A stretch of 6,602 nucleotides of DNA, taken from the NCBI GenBank assembly GCA_026417275.1, contig JAOADO010000055.1, positions 1 through 6,602 of the forward strand. The letters are read 5' to 3'. The notes under the pieces are model-generated. The model ran no database searches and was not told the origin of the DNA. It saw nothing but the letters and a program-made list of their open reading frames with translations. The translations under genes were made by a program, and so were the position numbers. This stretch comes from Verrucomicrobiia bacterium (GTDB lineage Bacteria > Verrucomicrobiota > Verrucomicrobiae > Limisphaerales > JAKPVM01). This document shows, piece by piece, positions 1 through 6,359 of the stretch. Numbering within the stretch: position 1 is the first letter of the stretch; each line of letters begins with the position of its first letter.

Positions 1-179
1 TGATTATACAGGTCATGACGATGCTCGTCATACCACGTCATTTTGTGACAATCCTGCGCGGTATCATCATAAAAGGTGCAGGATTCGACGCACTGTGGCT
101 TTCGTTTTTAGCGCTGTTTTTGCTCGGGGTGTTATTCAACATCCTCGCAATTTTTAGAATGAGAAAGTCTTTGATTTAA
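1..179 (+). CDS. ABC-2 type transporter permease, C-terminal fragment
   Basis: Only the last 58 codons are present, read from base 3 to the TAA at 177-179; the gene begins before the window. The fragment contains FVTILRGIIIKGAGFDALW followed by a hydrophobic segment (about LSFLALFLLGVLFNILAIF) and a short basic tail, RMRKSLI. This is the usual end of an ABC-2 permease: a loop, the last membrane helix, then a positively charged cytoplasmic tail. It closely parallels the end of the next gene (RGIFLKGAGFHEL, then a helix, then FRKRLD), so the two are paralogues and probably form a heterodimeric membrane channel in the inner membrane. The next start codon is 7 bp downstream, implying one operon. 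The substrate cannot be told from this piece; drug, lipid or polysaccharide export are all possible for the family. Confidence 0.85.
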   Translation, partial: IIQVMTMLVIPRHFVTILRGIIIKGAGFDALWLSFLALFLLGVLFNILAIFRMRKSLI

Positions 180-186
180 ACGAAAA

Positions 187-1311
187 ATGTTTCACAGAAT
201 TTTATCATTACTGATAAAAGAGACGACACAGGTTCGCCGCGACCGAAGGCTGATGAGCGTGCTAATCGTGGCGCCAGTCATTCAATTGCTTGTTTTAAGC
301 TATGCGGCAAACACGGACGTCAAGGACGTAATCGTAGCAGTTCGCGACAACGACCATTCATACCACAGCCGCGAGTTTATCAGGGCAATATCATCAACGG
401 ACTATTTTCGCGTAATTCATCTGACAGGTTCTGAAAAACACGATGGCTCGCTTCTTGTAAACGGGGATGCAGGAATAGTTCTATTGATTCCACCGGATTT
501 TGGAAAGAACCTTATTTGCGGACGCGATGCCGTGGTTCAGGCGCTTGTAGATGGTTCGGACAGCAATTTCGGTGTTCAGGGTATAAACCAGTTGCAAAAG
601 TTAACAATGCAATTTTCACAAAGAATCGGCGCGGGTTTGAACATTCAATATCAGACACAATTTTCGAAATTGGTGGTCCAGAGCAGAGTTTGGTTCAATC
701 CCGAATTAAAATCCCGTTACTACATGGTGCCGGCAATCATGGCGCAGTTGTTAATGGTTGCGACAATGCTCGTCACAAGCATGGCTCTGGTAAAAGAGAG
801 GGAGGAAGGTACATTCGAGCAGCTGGTAGTCACGCCGCTGAAACCGATGGAAATCATCATTGGCAAACTGCTCCCGTTCACTCTCATCGGTTTTATCGAA
901 ATGACGATTGCTATTCCCGTGATGCTGTTGATTCTCGGTGTTCCGTTCAAAGGTAATTTTTTGACTCTGTATGTTTTTTCAGCGCTGTTTTTGTTAAGCA
1001 CGCTCGGACTCGGGGTTTTCATATCAACAATCGTTAAAACACAACAACAGGCAATGCTCTTTGCCACATTTTTCGTCATGGTCCCGTTTATCCTGCTGTC
1101 AGGCTTCGCTTTTCCCGTTGAAAACATGCCTCCGATAATCCAGAAAATTTCGAGTTTTATTCCCATGAGTTACTATTTAGTTGCCGTCCGTGGAATTTTC
1201 CTTAAAGGCGCAGGTTTTCACGAACTTGCTCCAGTGGCATATAAATTAATCTCATGGGGAACTCTAATACTAATAGTTTCTGCCCTTAAATTTAGAAAAA
1301 GATTGGATTAA
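187..1311 (+). CDS. ABC-2 type transporter permease (YbhR/YhhJ-like)
   Basis: This 374-residue integral membrane protein should be half of the channel of an ABC exporter driven by an ATPase encoded elsewhere. A basic N-terminus containing KETTQVRRDRR (11-21) precedes a first helix at about 23-42. A soluble extracytoplasmic domain follows at about 43-175, then a run of helices at about 178-202, 223-251, 258-283, 288-310 and 353-367, ending in a basic tail (FRKRLD). The family signature KEREEGTFEQLVVTP lies at 203-217, and LSGFAFPVENMP at 304-315 is the typical re-entrant segment before the last helix. Length and topology fit complete members of the YbhS/YbhR pair. The start follows the upstream permease stop by 7 bp and has no clear Shine-Dalgarno sequence, so translation is probably coupled. 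The exported compound is unknown. Confidence 0.95.
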   Translation: MFHRILSLLIKETTQVRRDRRLMSVLIVAPVIQLLVLSYAANTDVKDVIVAVRDNDHSYHSREFIRAISSTDYFRVIHLTGSEKHDGSLLVNGDAGIVLLIPPDFGKNLICGRDAVVQALVDGSDSNFGVQGINQLQKLTMQFSQRIGAGLNIQYQTQFSKLVVQSRVWFNPELKSRYYMVPAIMAQLLMVATMLVTSMALVKEREEGTFEQLVVTPLKPMEIIIGKLLPFTLIGFIEMTIAIPVMLLILGVPFKGNFLTLYVFSALFLLSTLGLGVFISTIVKTQQQAMLFATFFVMVPFILLSGFAFPVENMPPIIQKISSFIPMSYYLVAVRGIFLKGAGFHELAPVAYKLISWGTLILIVSALKFRKRLD

Positions 1312-1328
1312 AGATTGGAATTTTCCAC

Positions 1329-1356
1329 TTGACTGCGTGATTATTGTCTCAACAAT
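1329..1356 (+). promoter_or_regulatory. Possible sigma-70-type promoter for the Gfo/Idh-deoC unit
   Basis: In the 87-bp gap after the permease, TTGACT at 1329-1334 (5 of 6 to the -35 consensus) lies 16 bp before AACAAT at 1351-1356 (4 of 6 to the -10 consensus). A short inverted repeat, ATTGT-ctca-ACAAT (1343-1356), overlaps the -10 and could be an operator or chance. The position, about 40 bp before the ATG at 1399, is sensible for a new transcription unit. The match is moderate and this class of motif occurs often by chance in AT-rich DNA. No terminator is visible between the permease and this site. Confidence 0.25.
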
Positions 1357-1388
1357 TTAACTGAACACTTGAAAAACAATCGAAACAC

Positions 1389-1392
1389 GGAG
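1389..1392 (+). promoter_or_regulatory. Shine-Dalgarno sequence that decides the start at 1399
   Basis: GGAG at 1389-1392 lies 6 bases before ATG 1399-1401. An in-frame TTG at 1369 would add ten residues (KNNRNTENL after the initiator), but it has no ribosome site. The Rossmann strand of this family normally begins within the first ten residues, as it does from 1399. Confidence 0.75.
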
Positions 1393-1398
1393 AATCTC

Positions 1399-2544
1399 AT
1401 GGAAATTAAAAATATTCGGTCTGCCGTTGTTGGGACTGGTTTTATTGGTCCTGTTCATATCGAGGCTTTGAGGAGATTAGGTGTTAAAGTAGTTGCGTTA
1501 TGTGACCTTCCGGAGCGCGTCAGGCCAGCCGCCGAAAGACTGGGAATCGAACGAGCGTATTCTGATTATGATGAAATGCTTGCGGATGGAGACATTGATG
1601 TTGTTCATATAACAACGCCGAACAAATTCCATTATCCAATGGCGATGAAAGCGCTCAAATTTGGTAAACACGTGGTGTGCGAAAAACCGCTTGCAATGAA
1701 TACTAAAGAAACGGCGGATATTGTTAAAGAATCTGCAAAGTCCGGCAAAGTTTTTGCGGTTAATTACAATGTCCGGTTCTATCCGGCTGTGCTCCAATTA
1801 AAGTCCATGGTTCAAACAGGAGAACTTGGCGAAATAATTCATGTCAATGGTTCGTATTTTCAGGATTGGCTATTCAAAGACACTGACTACAACTGGCGAC
1901 TTTTGCCACAGGAAGGCGGCAAATTGCGCGCCGTGGCAGACATTGGAACGCACTGGATGGACACCGTGTCGTTCATTCTCGGGTCAAAGATCGTTTCCGT
2001 TTATGCCAGACTCGGAACGTTCCACAAAATCAGAAGGCGTCCAAAAGGCGAGGTTCAAACTTTTTCAAACACGGTTGTGGAAGATTTGGTTGAGTATCCG
2101 GTTAAAACTGAGGACTATGCCTCTGTGTTGCTTGAGTTTGCAAACAAATCCCACGGAAATCTTGCAGTTTCGCAGGTTGCGGCTGGACGCAAGAACTGTA
2201 TAAGAATTGAAATCTATGGTTCAAAAAAGTCCGCCGCATGGTGTTCAGAAGAGCCCGAATCCATCTGGTTTGGAAATCGCGATAATCCTAACGAGATAGC
2301 AATCCGAAATACGCCGGCGTTTGGTCCGAGTATAAGTAATTTTGTGGATTATCCAGCAGGGCATGTTGAAGGATTTCCGGATACTTTTAAAATGTGCTTC
2401 CGCGCCGTGTATCAGACAATCGCAATGGGCAAAGTTGAAAATCCTTTCTTTGCAACTGCTGCCGATGGACACTATGAGGTTGCTATTTGTGAAGCGATTA
2501 TTGAAAGCAACAAGGTAAATAAATGGATTAAGGTACTTGCTTGA
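1399..2544 (+). CDS. Gfo/Idh/MocA family NAD(P)-dependent oxidoreductase
   Basis: This predicted cytoplasmic dehydrogenase oxidises or reduces a hydroxyl of a sugar, cyclitol or related polyol using NAD(P). The 381-residue protein opens with a Rossmann fold, its GTGFIG loop (12-17) binding the dinucleotide. CEKPLA at 94-99 holds the family's conserved lysine (K96), and DIGTHWMD at 181-188 supplies the catalytic-site Asp/His cluster (D181, H185, D188). The C-terminal alpha/beta domain carries PAGHVEGFPDTFK (319-331), a block shared by one subgroup of longer members. At 381 residues it is longer than the classic 330-350-residue enzymes. The start is set by GGAG six bases upstream rather than the TTG at 1369. 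The deoC-like gene follows after 38 bp on the same strand, suggesting the oxidised product may feed an aldol cleavage. The exact substrate is not predictable from sequence in this family. Confidence 0.95.
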   Translation: MEIKNIRSAVVGTGFIGPVHIEALRRLGVKVVALCDLPERVRPAAERLGIERAYSDYDEMLADGDIDVVHITTPNKFHYPMAMKALKFGKHVVCEKPLAMNTKETADIVKESAKSGKVFAVNYNVRFYPAVLQLKSMVQTGELGEIIHVNGSYFQDWLFKDTDYNWRLLPQEGGKLRAVADIGTHWMDTVSFILGSKIVSVYARLGTFHKIRRRPKGEVQTFSNTVVEDLVEYPVKTEDYASVLLEFANKSHGNLAVSQVAAGRKNCIRIEIYGSKKSAAWCSEEPESIWFGNRDNPNEIAIRNTPAFGPSISNFVDYPAGHVEGFPDTFKMCFRAVYQTIAMGKVENPFFATAADGHYEVAICEAIIESNKVNKWIKVLA

Positions 2545-2582
2545 TTAATAAAACAACTCAATATTACTGCTGACACCGCACT

Positions 2583-3329
2583 ATGAAATACACGTACGAA
2601 GAAATTGCAAAAACGATTGACCACTCGCTGTTGCACCCTACATTGACGGATAAAGAACTGGAGGATGGATGCAAGCTTGCGGCAAAATACAATGTCGCAA
2701 GCATTTGTATTAAGCCTTATTTTGTGAAGAGGGCGGCTGAATTACTGAAAGGTACTGACGTCAAAGTTGGATGCGTCATCGGATTTCCGCATGGTAACAG
2801 TTTGACAGAGGTCAAACGATACGAGACCGAACTCGCTTGCAAAGATGGCGCTGTTGAGATTGACATGGTAATTAACATCGGCAAGGCTTTGAGCGGCGAC
2901 TTTGATTATGTGGAAAACGAAATAAAAATTGTGTGTGCCGAAGCACACAAGCATGGCGCAAAGGTTAAGGTCATTTTCGAGACTGATTATCTCGTAGATG
3001 GCGTAAACGGTATGAGCAGAGATGACCTCATCCGCAAGTTGTGCCAGATTTCCGAATGCGCAGGCGCCGATTGGGTTAAAACGTCCTCGGGCTTCGGTTT
3101 CGTCAGACAACCCGACGGTTCATACAATTACAAAGGCGCCACTGAGCATGACCTTGCCATTATGCGCGCTTCATGTTCTTCAAAGGTTCAGGTAAAAGCC
3201 GCCGGCGGAGTCCGCACGCTGGACGGTTTAATTAAAGTCAAAGACCTTGGCGCTACACGTTGTGGAGCAACTGCTACCGCTGCAATTTTAGAGGATTACA
3301 AGAAGCGGCTCGCGGATTTTATGACGTAA
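2583..3329 (+). CDS. deoC: Deoxyribose-phosphate aldolase family protein (DeoC)
   Basis: DeoC is a class I aldolase that reversibly cleaves 2-deoxyribose 5-phosphate to glyceraldehyde 3-phosphate and acetaldehyde in the cytoplasm. The 248-residue product is a full-length TIM barrel. It has TIDHSLLHPT at 11-20, VGCVIGFPHG at 62-71, EIDMVINIG with the active-site Asp (D94) at 92-100, WVKTSSGFG with the Schiff-base lysine (K166) at 164-172, and VKAAGGVRT with the second lysine (K205) at 204-212. GATATAAIL near 228-236 forms the phosphate-binding end. All catalytic residues appear intact. No clear Shine-Dalgarno sequence precedes the ATG. The gene lies 38 bp after a Gfo/Idh dehydrogenase rather than beside nucleoside phosphorylase or phosphopentomutase genes, so its real substrate may be another sugar phosphate. 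Family assignment is firm; the physiological role is not. Confidence 0.95.
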   Translation: MKYTYEEIAKTIDHSLLHPTLTDKELEDGCKLAAKYNVASICIKPYFVKRAAELLKGTDVKVGCVIGFPHGNSLTEVKRYETELACKDGAVEIDMVINIGKALSGDFDYVENEIKIVCAEAHKHGAKVKVIFETDYLVDGVNGMSRDDLIRKLCQISECAGADWVKTSSGFGFVRQPDGSYNYKGATEHDLAIMRASCSSKVQVKAAGGVRTLDGLIKVKDLGATRCGATATAAILEDYKKRLADFMT

Positions 3330-3355
3330 CTGAGAACTTAGCAATATTCTACGGA

Positions 3356-3889
3356 CTATTTTTTAAGCCCGGCAATTGCTTTTGTCATTTCTTCAATATG
3401 AACTTGATAATCGGGGTTCTCAACAATATGCACTATTTTGCCTTCTTTGTTAATTAAGAAACTAACTCGCCGCGATGTTGATTTTCCCGGATTTCTCGTT
3501 CCGTACAAGTCAATGATTTTACATTCAGGATCGGCGAGCAGGTTAAAATTCAAGCCATGTTGTTCAATGAAATTCTTGTGGCTTGACGCGCTGTCAGCGC
3601 TGATACCAACGACTTCAACATCCGCGGATTTAAAACTGCCAATGTTGTCCCGAAGCGAACACGCTTGTTTCGTGCATCCGGGTGTATTGTCCTTCGGATA
3701 AAAATAGAGCAGGACATGTTTCTTGCCGATGAAGTCTGTAAGTTTCCACGTGTTGCTGTTCTGGTCTTTTGCTTCGAAGACCGGCGCTTTATCTCCTGGT
3801 TTCAATGCAACATTGTTTTCTCCTGCCTTTGCCATACTCATTGCTCCTATTGTCATTATCGTCGCGATTATCGCGGTCATTTTTTTCAT
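3356..3889 (-). CDS. bcp: Exported thiol peroxidase, PrxQ/Bcp-type peroxiredoxin
   Basis: This enzyme reduces hydrogen peroxide and organic hydroperoxides through cysteine chemistry. The peroxiredoxin fold runs from about residue 28 to the end. YPKDNTPGCTKQACSLRD (64-81) holds the peroxidatic cysteine C72 in the PxxxTxxC motif (P65, T69, C72) and the resolving cysteine C77 five residues later, the spacing of atypical 2-Cys PrxQ/Bcp enzymes. R139 or R140 is the likely active-site arginine. Unlike cytoplasmic E. coli Bcp, it starts with a signal peptide: basic MKKM, a hydrophobic stretch to about 19, and an AKA/G cleavage site near 22. It should therefore act in the periplasm, where a thiol reductant must be supplied. 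It is the last gene of the minus-strand operon, 20 bp after the Gfo/Idh stop, with an AGGAA ribosome site seven bases before ATG. It converges on deoC. Confidence 0.95.
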   Translation of the reverse strand: MKKMTAIIATIMTIGAMSMAKAGENNVALKPGDKAPVFEAKDQNSNTWKLTDFIGKKHVLLYFYPKDNTPGCTKQACSLRDNIGSFKSADVEVVGISADSASSHKNFIEQHGLNFNLLADPECKIIDLYGTRNPGKSTSRRVSFLINKEGKIVHIVENPDYQVHIEEMTKAIAGLKK

Positions 3890-3896
3890 ATTAGCA

Positions 3897-3901
3897 TTCC
3901 T
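3897..3901 (-). promoter_or_regulatory. Shine-Dalgarno site of the peroxiredoxin gene
   Basis: On the minus strand AGGAA (3901 to 3897) lies seven bases before the ATG at 3889-3887. It supports that start over the in-frame ATG three codons later, and starting there keeps the two lysines of the signal-peptide n-region. Confidence 0.65.
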
Positions 3902-3909
3902 GATGTTCG

Positions 3910-4944
3910 TTATAAGTTAACCGAACACCGGGAATATACACTCTTTTCCTCTGCTTCGCAAATTTCTATGGCGCTTACTCCCTCTTCGGCGGTAACAATG
4001 CGCGGAGGTTTTCCGCTCAAAACACATTCCACCGCGTGTTTTAATTCACCAGCATAGCCATCTTCGTCACCAAAGATTACCGTGGTTGGATTTTTTCCCT
4101 GTTCAAAAAGTTTCAATGAATCTTTGCCGCGTGAGCAATCATAATCAGCGGTTGCCTTTTCAAAAATTGCCGTGTAAGACATGTTGAATCCGAAGCCTTC
4201 GGTCATTGCCCAACTACCTTCTGCGGAAACAACCACTCCTTGTTCAACCTCGTAAAGCGTAACTACGTGGTCAATGCAACCACTGATAAAAGTGAAACCG
4301 CTTGAATAAACAGACTTCGGTTTTCCAAAACAGAACTGAACAAAATCGGTGTCATGGATATGAAGGTCGAACAAGGCGCCGCCAGAAGCCTTGCCATCGA
4401 AATAAGTGGATTTGCTCCAGCCTGGCGGTTGTGATACACGACGCAGACGCAAAGCCAGTATTTTGCCATATCTGCTTTCGGAAATAGCATTTTTTAACCA
4501 GGACCACTCAGGCCAGAAACGCAGGCACATAGCGGGCATCAGCATCTTCCCGTTCTTACGGGATACATCGAGCATTTTCTTTGCAAGTTCAGATGTTCGT
4601 GCCATTGGTTTTTCACAAACAACGTGTTTTCCTGCCTCCATTGCGGCAATAGCTATTTCAGGATGCGCAGGCGTCGGCACACAGATATCAACAAGTTCAA
4701 CATCAGGATTTTTCAACATTTCCTGATAATCGCGGTAGGCTTTGATTCTGGTGAAATCGAGCTTAAGTTCGGTTCCTGTTCCGATGTTACCCTGGCTTAC
4801 CAGTTTACCGTTTTCAGGAATTCTCACAGCATCGCACACGGCGACGATTTCTGCATCAGAAACTTTTTGGTATGCATTCAAATGTGTAACGCCCATGAAT
4901 CCAAGACCAATGAGTCCAACTCTCACCTTTTGTTTTCCGTTCAT
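3910..4944 (-). CDS. Gfo/Idh/MocA family NAD(P)-dependent oxidoreductase (second copy)
   Basis: This 344-residue cytoplasmic dehydrogenase is predicted to act on a sugar or cyclitol hydroxyl. The Rossmann domain begins at residue 7, with GLGFMG at 13-18 for NAD(P). CEKPMA at 110-115 carries the conserved lysine K112. GGALFDLHIHDTDF (188-201) supplies the catalytic-site cluster D193, H197 and D198. The length is typical of the family. It is not a recent duplicate of the oxidoreductase at 1399-2544: it is 37 residues shorter, its active-site block reads DLHIHDTD instead of DIGTHWMD, and it lacks the PAGHVEGFPDTFK segment. A strong GGAGG site precedes it, 12 bp after the stop of the sugar isomerase/epimerase gene. 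Such a dehydrogenase plus AP-endonuclease-2-fold pair is common in inositol, keto-sugar and glycoside-modifying pathways. The substrate is unknown. Confidence 0.95.
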   Translation of the reverse strand: MNGKQKVRVGLIGLGFMGVTHLNAYQKVSDAEIVAVCDAVRIPENGKLVSQGNIGTGTELKLDFTRIKAYRDYQEMLKNPDVELVDICVPTPAHPEIAIAAMEAGKHVVCEKPMARTSELAKKMLDVSRKNGKMLMPAMCLRFWPEWSWLKNAISESRYGKILALRLRRVSQPPGWSKSTYFDGKASGGALFDLHIHDTDFVQFCFGKPKSVYSSGFTFISGCIDHVVTLYEVEQGVVVSAEGSWAMTEGFGFNMSYTAIFEKATADYDCSRGKDSLKLFEQGKNPTTVIFGDEDGYAGELKHAVECVLSGKPPRIVTAEEGVSAIEICEAEEKSVYSRCSVNL

Positions 4945-4948
4945 AATG

Positions 4949-4953
4949 CCTCC
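4949..4953 (-). promoter_or_regulatory. Strong Shine-Dalgarno site of the second Gfo/Idh gene
   Basis: GGAGG on the minus strand (4953 to 4949) lies four bases before the ATG at 4944-4942, inside the 12-bp gap after the isomerase/epimerase stop codon. It is the best ribosome site in the operon and fixes this start. Confidence 0.75.
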
Positions 4954-4956
4954 GTA

Positions 4957-5787
4957 TTATTCGTTGAACAGGTTTTTAACATATTGAAAGGCGGCGGTTA
5001 TGTCTGCCATCCGCTGAGTCCCCGCTTCCCGTTCTATACATAAATTTCCTGTAAATTCGTTTTCAATCAAGACGGTGAAAAAAGCCCTCCAATCAACTTC
5101 GCCAGTTCCAAGTCGCACCTCTTCACCCCATGTGCCGGGAACTTTTGTTCGTGTTGCGTCTTTTAAATGACATTGACGAACCCATGGATACAGGGTTTTG
5201 AGAGATTTTACGGGATCGCCCTTATCATACAAAATTATGTTCGCCGGGTCAAAATTAACTACTACATTTTTTGCCCCCAATGTTTCAAGGAGAGAGCGCA
5301 AGGTTTCTGCGGTTTCTTGACCAGTTTCAAGCCCGAGTGCAATTCTTGCTTCTCCAAACGCATCCGCAATTTTTCTCAATCTACCACTCAGTTTTTCAAA
5401 ACTCGGATCTTTTTTATCGTGCGGTATAAATCCAGCATGAAAAGTTACGAGTTTGAGACCGAAGTCCTTTGCGATTCTGATTGTTTCCTGAATGTTCTTC
5501 CAGTTCTGCTCCCATGTGTGGTCGGGGACGATGCCGCCGGTTTTTTTTATAGATTCAAGTGTGGAATAATCCTCCCCAACACACCCGAACATGCCTGAAA
5601 CTATTTCAATGCCACAAGCTTGAGAAACATCTTTCAAACGCGCCCAGACACGCGGATTTTCCCTGACAGGGTCAAGCGCGATTTGCACCTTGCGTATTCC
5701 TGATTGCTCGAGTTTTTGAACCAGAATCTCCGGAGAGTCCGGTTGCAACGACCAACTGCAAACCCCGATTCTGTCTATGATTTTCAT
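4957..5787 (-). CDS. Sugar phosphate isomerase/epimerase, AP-endonuclease-2-like TIM barrel
   Basis: This 276-residue single-domain TIM barrel resembles xylose isomerase-like, IolE/IolI and tagatose-epimerase-type enzymes, which use a divalent metal to isomerise, epimerise or dehydrate sugars and keto-sugars. It opens with RIGVCSWSLQ (6-15), the usual first strand. Likely metal ligands lie at the ends of later strands: E154 in LGLETGQE, D180 in VNFDPAN, H207 in QCHLKDA, and E252 or E254 in CIEREAG. H117 in TFHAGF is a further active-site candidate. Length and residues fit an intact enzyme. The start codon has no Shine-Dalgarno sequence: the preceding bases form the right arm of a hairpin joined to the end of the FMN-reductase gene, so translation may depend on that gene. 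The next gene is a Gfo/Idh dehydrogenase 12 bp on, so the two probably act in sequence on one sugar. The substrate is unknown. Confidence 0.93.
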   Translation of the reverse strand: MKIIDRIGVCSWSLQPDSPEILVQKLEQSGIRKVQIALDPVRENPRVWARLKDVSQACGIEIVSGMFGCVGEDYSTLESIKKTGGIVPDHTWEQNWKNIQETIRIAKDFGLKLVTFHAGFIPHDKKDPSFEKLSGRLRKIADAFGEARIALGLETGQETAETLRSLLETLGAKNVVVNFDPANIILYDKGDPVKSLKTLYPWVRQCHLKDATRTKVPGTWGEEVRLGTGEVDWRAFFTVLIENEFTGNLCIEREAGTQRMADITAAFQYVKNLFNE

Positions 5788-5818
5788 GGCAAAAAAGATT
5801 TACTAATCTTTTTTGCCA
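5787..5818 (-). repeat. Perfect 14-bp hairpin at the reductase/isomerase gene junction
   Basis: Arms at 5787-5800 and 5805-5818 are perfect reverse complements (read on the minus strand, TGGCAAAAAAGATT, loop AGTA, AATCTTTTTTGCCA). In the mRNA, the U of the reductase's UAG stop is the last paired base of the left arm and its AG falls in the loop. The A of the isomerase AUG is the last paired base of the right arm. The whole region where a ribosome site would sit is therefore in the stem. The U-run is inside the right arm and is followed by GCC, so it is not a classic intrinsic terminator. The likeliest roles are translational coupling or mRNA processing; both are inferences. Confidence 0.75.
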
Positions 5819-6354
5819 GAATGACTAACAAAGTCAATAAAACTTAATGCCTGGTTTTTAAGCCGCTCTATTATTTCATCGCAGGTTATATTTCCTTTTT
5901 CATCCAGACAGGTGTATATGTTTGGAATAAACACGCTTTTTGGAAAAATGAGCGCTCCGCGGTAAATGAAAATATCCTGCAGGTGCTCAACTGCTCGAAG
6001 TCCGCCCCATATGCCTGCGGATAATCCAATAAAGCAACATGGTTTCCCCTGAAGACTTTTCGGAAATTCAAGCATGTCAATAAAATAGGTAAGGACGCCT
6101 GGAAAACTGCCGTTGTATTCTGGTGTAATAACGACAAGACCATCTGCGGTGTCAATTTTGTCCTGAAATTCTGCCCACCCTTTTGGTTTTTCCTGATATG
6201 CCGCGCCACTGAAGATTTCCGATGGCAGTTTGCGCAAATCAATTATTTCAACATCAGCGCCCAGGTCACGATAAACACGCAGAAGTTCATGCGCAATCTT
6301 GGAAGTGTTGTTTTCATCCCTGTTTGTTCCGGAAATTATTCTAATTGTTTTCAT
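5803..6354 (-). CDS. NAD(P)H-dependent FMN reductase (flavodoxin-like)
   Basis: This enzyme uses NAD(P)H to reduce FMN, or via bound FMN another acceptor such as a quinone or azo compound, in the cytoplasm. The 183-residue protein is a complete flavodoxin-like fold. GTNRDENNTSK (9-19) is the phosphate-binding loop for FMN after the first strand, ITPEYNGSFPG (76-86) is the family's isoalloxazine-contacting motif, and GLSAGIWGGLRAVEHLQ (110-126) is the third flavin-binding region. Length matches the NADPH_red/ArsH-like FMN reductase group. It is the first gene of the minus-strand operon, 15 bp before the isomerase/epimerase gene. No ribosome-binding sequence precedes its ATG and a promoter-like -10 sits only five bases upstream, so its mRNA may be leaderless. 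In this operon it may recycle NAD(P)+ made by the dehydrogenase reaction or supply reduced flavin; both are guesses. Confidence 0.93.
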   Translation of the reverse strand: MKTIRIISGTNRDENNTSKIAHELLRVYRDLGADVEIIDLRKLPSEIFSGAAYQEKPKGWAEFQDKIDTADGLVVITPEYNGSFPGVLTYFIDMLEFPKSLQGKPCCFIGLSAGIWGGLRAVEHLQDIFIYRGALIFPKSVFIPNIYTCLDEKGNITCDEIIERLKNQALSFIDFVSHSGKKD

Positions 6355-6359
6355 TAGTT

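Noticed and set aside
15..31. 7-bp inverted repeat ATGACGA-tgc-TCGTCAT
   Set aside because: It lies within the permease coding sequence with a short stem and no T-run or partner copy; chance is the simplest explanation.
516..1166. Overlapping frames at 516-956 (+) and 720-1166 (-) within the permease gene
   Set aside because: They lie inside a gene with clear ABC-2 signatures, show no recognisable domain of their own, and have compositions expected of shadow frames.
1369..1398. TTG start adding ten residues to the Gfo/Idh protein
   Set aside because: It has no ribosome site, whereas ATG 1399 has GGAG six bases upstream and puts the Rossmann strand at the usual distance from the N-terminus.
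3665..4057. Plus-strand frame across the peroxiredoxin/Gfo junction
   Set aside because: It is antisense to two well-supported genes, and its hydrophobic stretches are the reverse complement of the signal peptide and linker.
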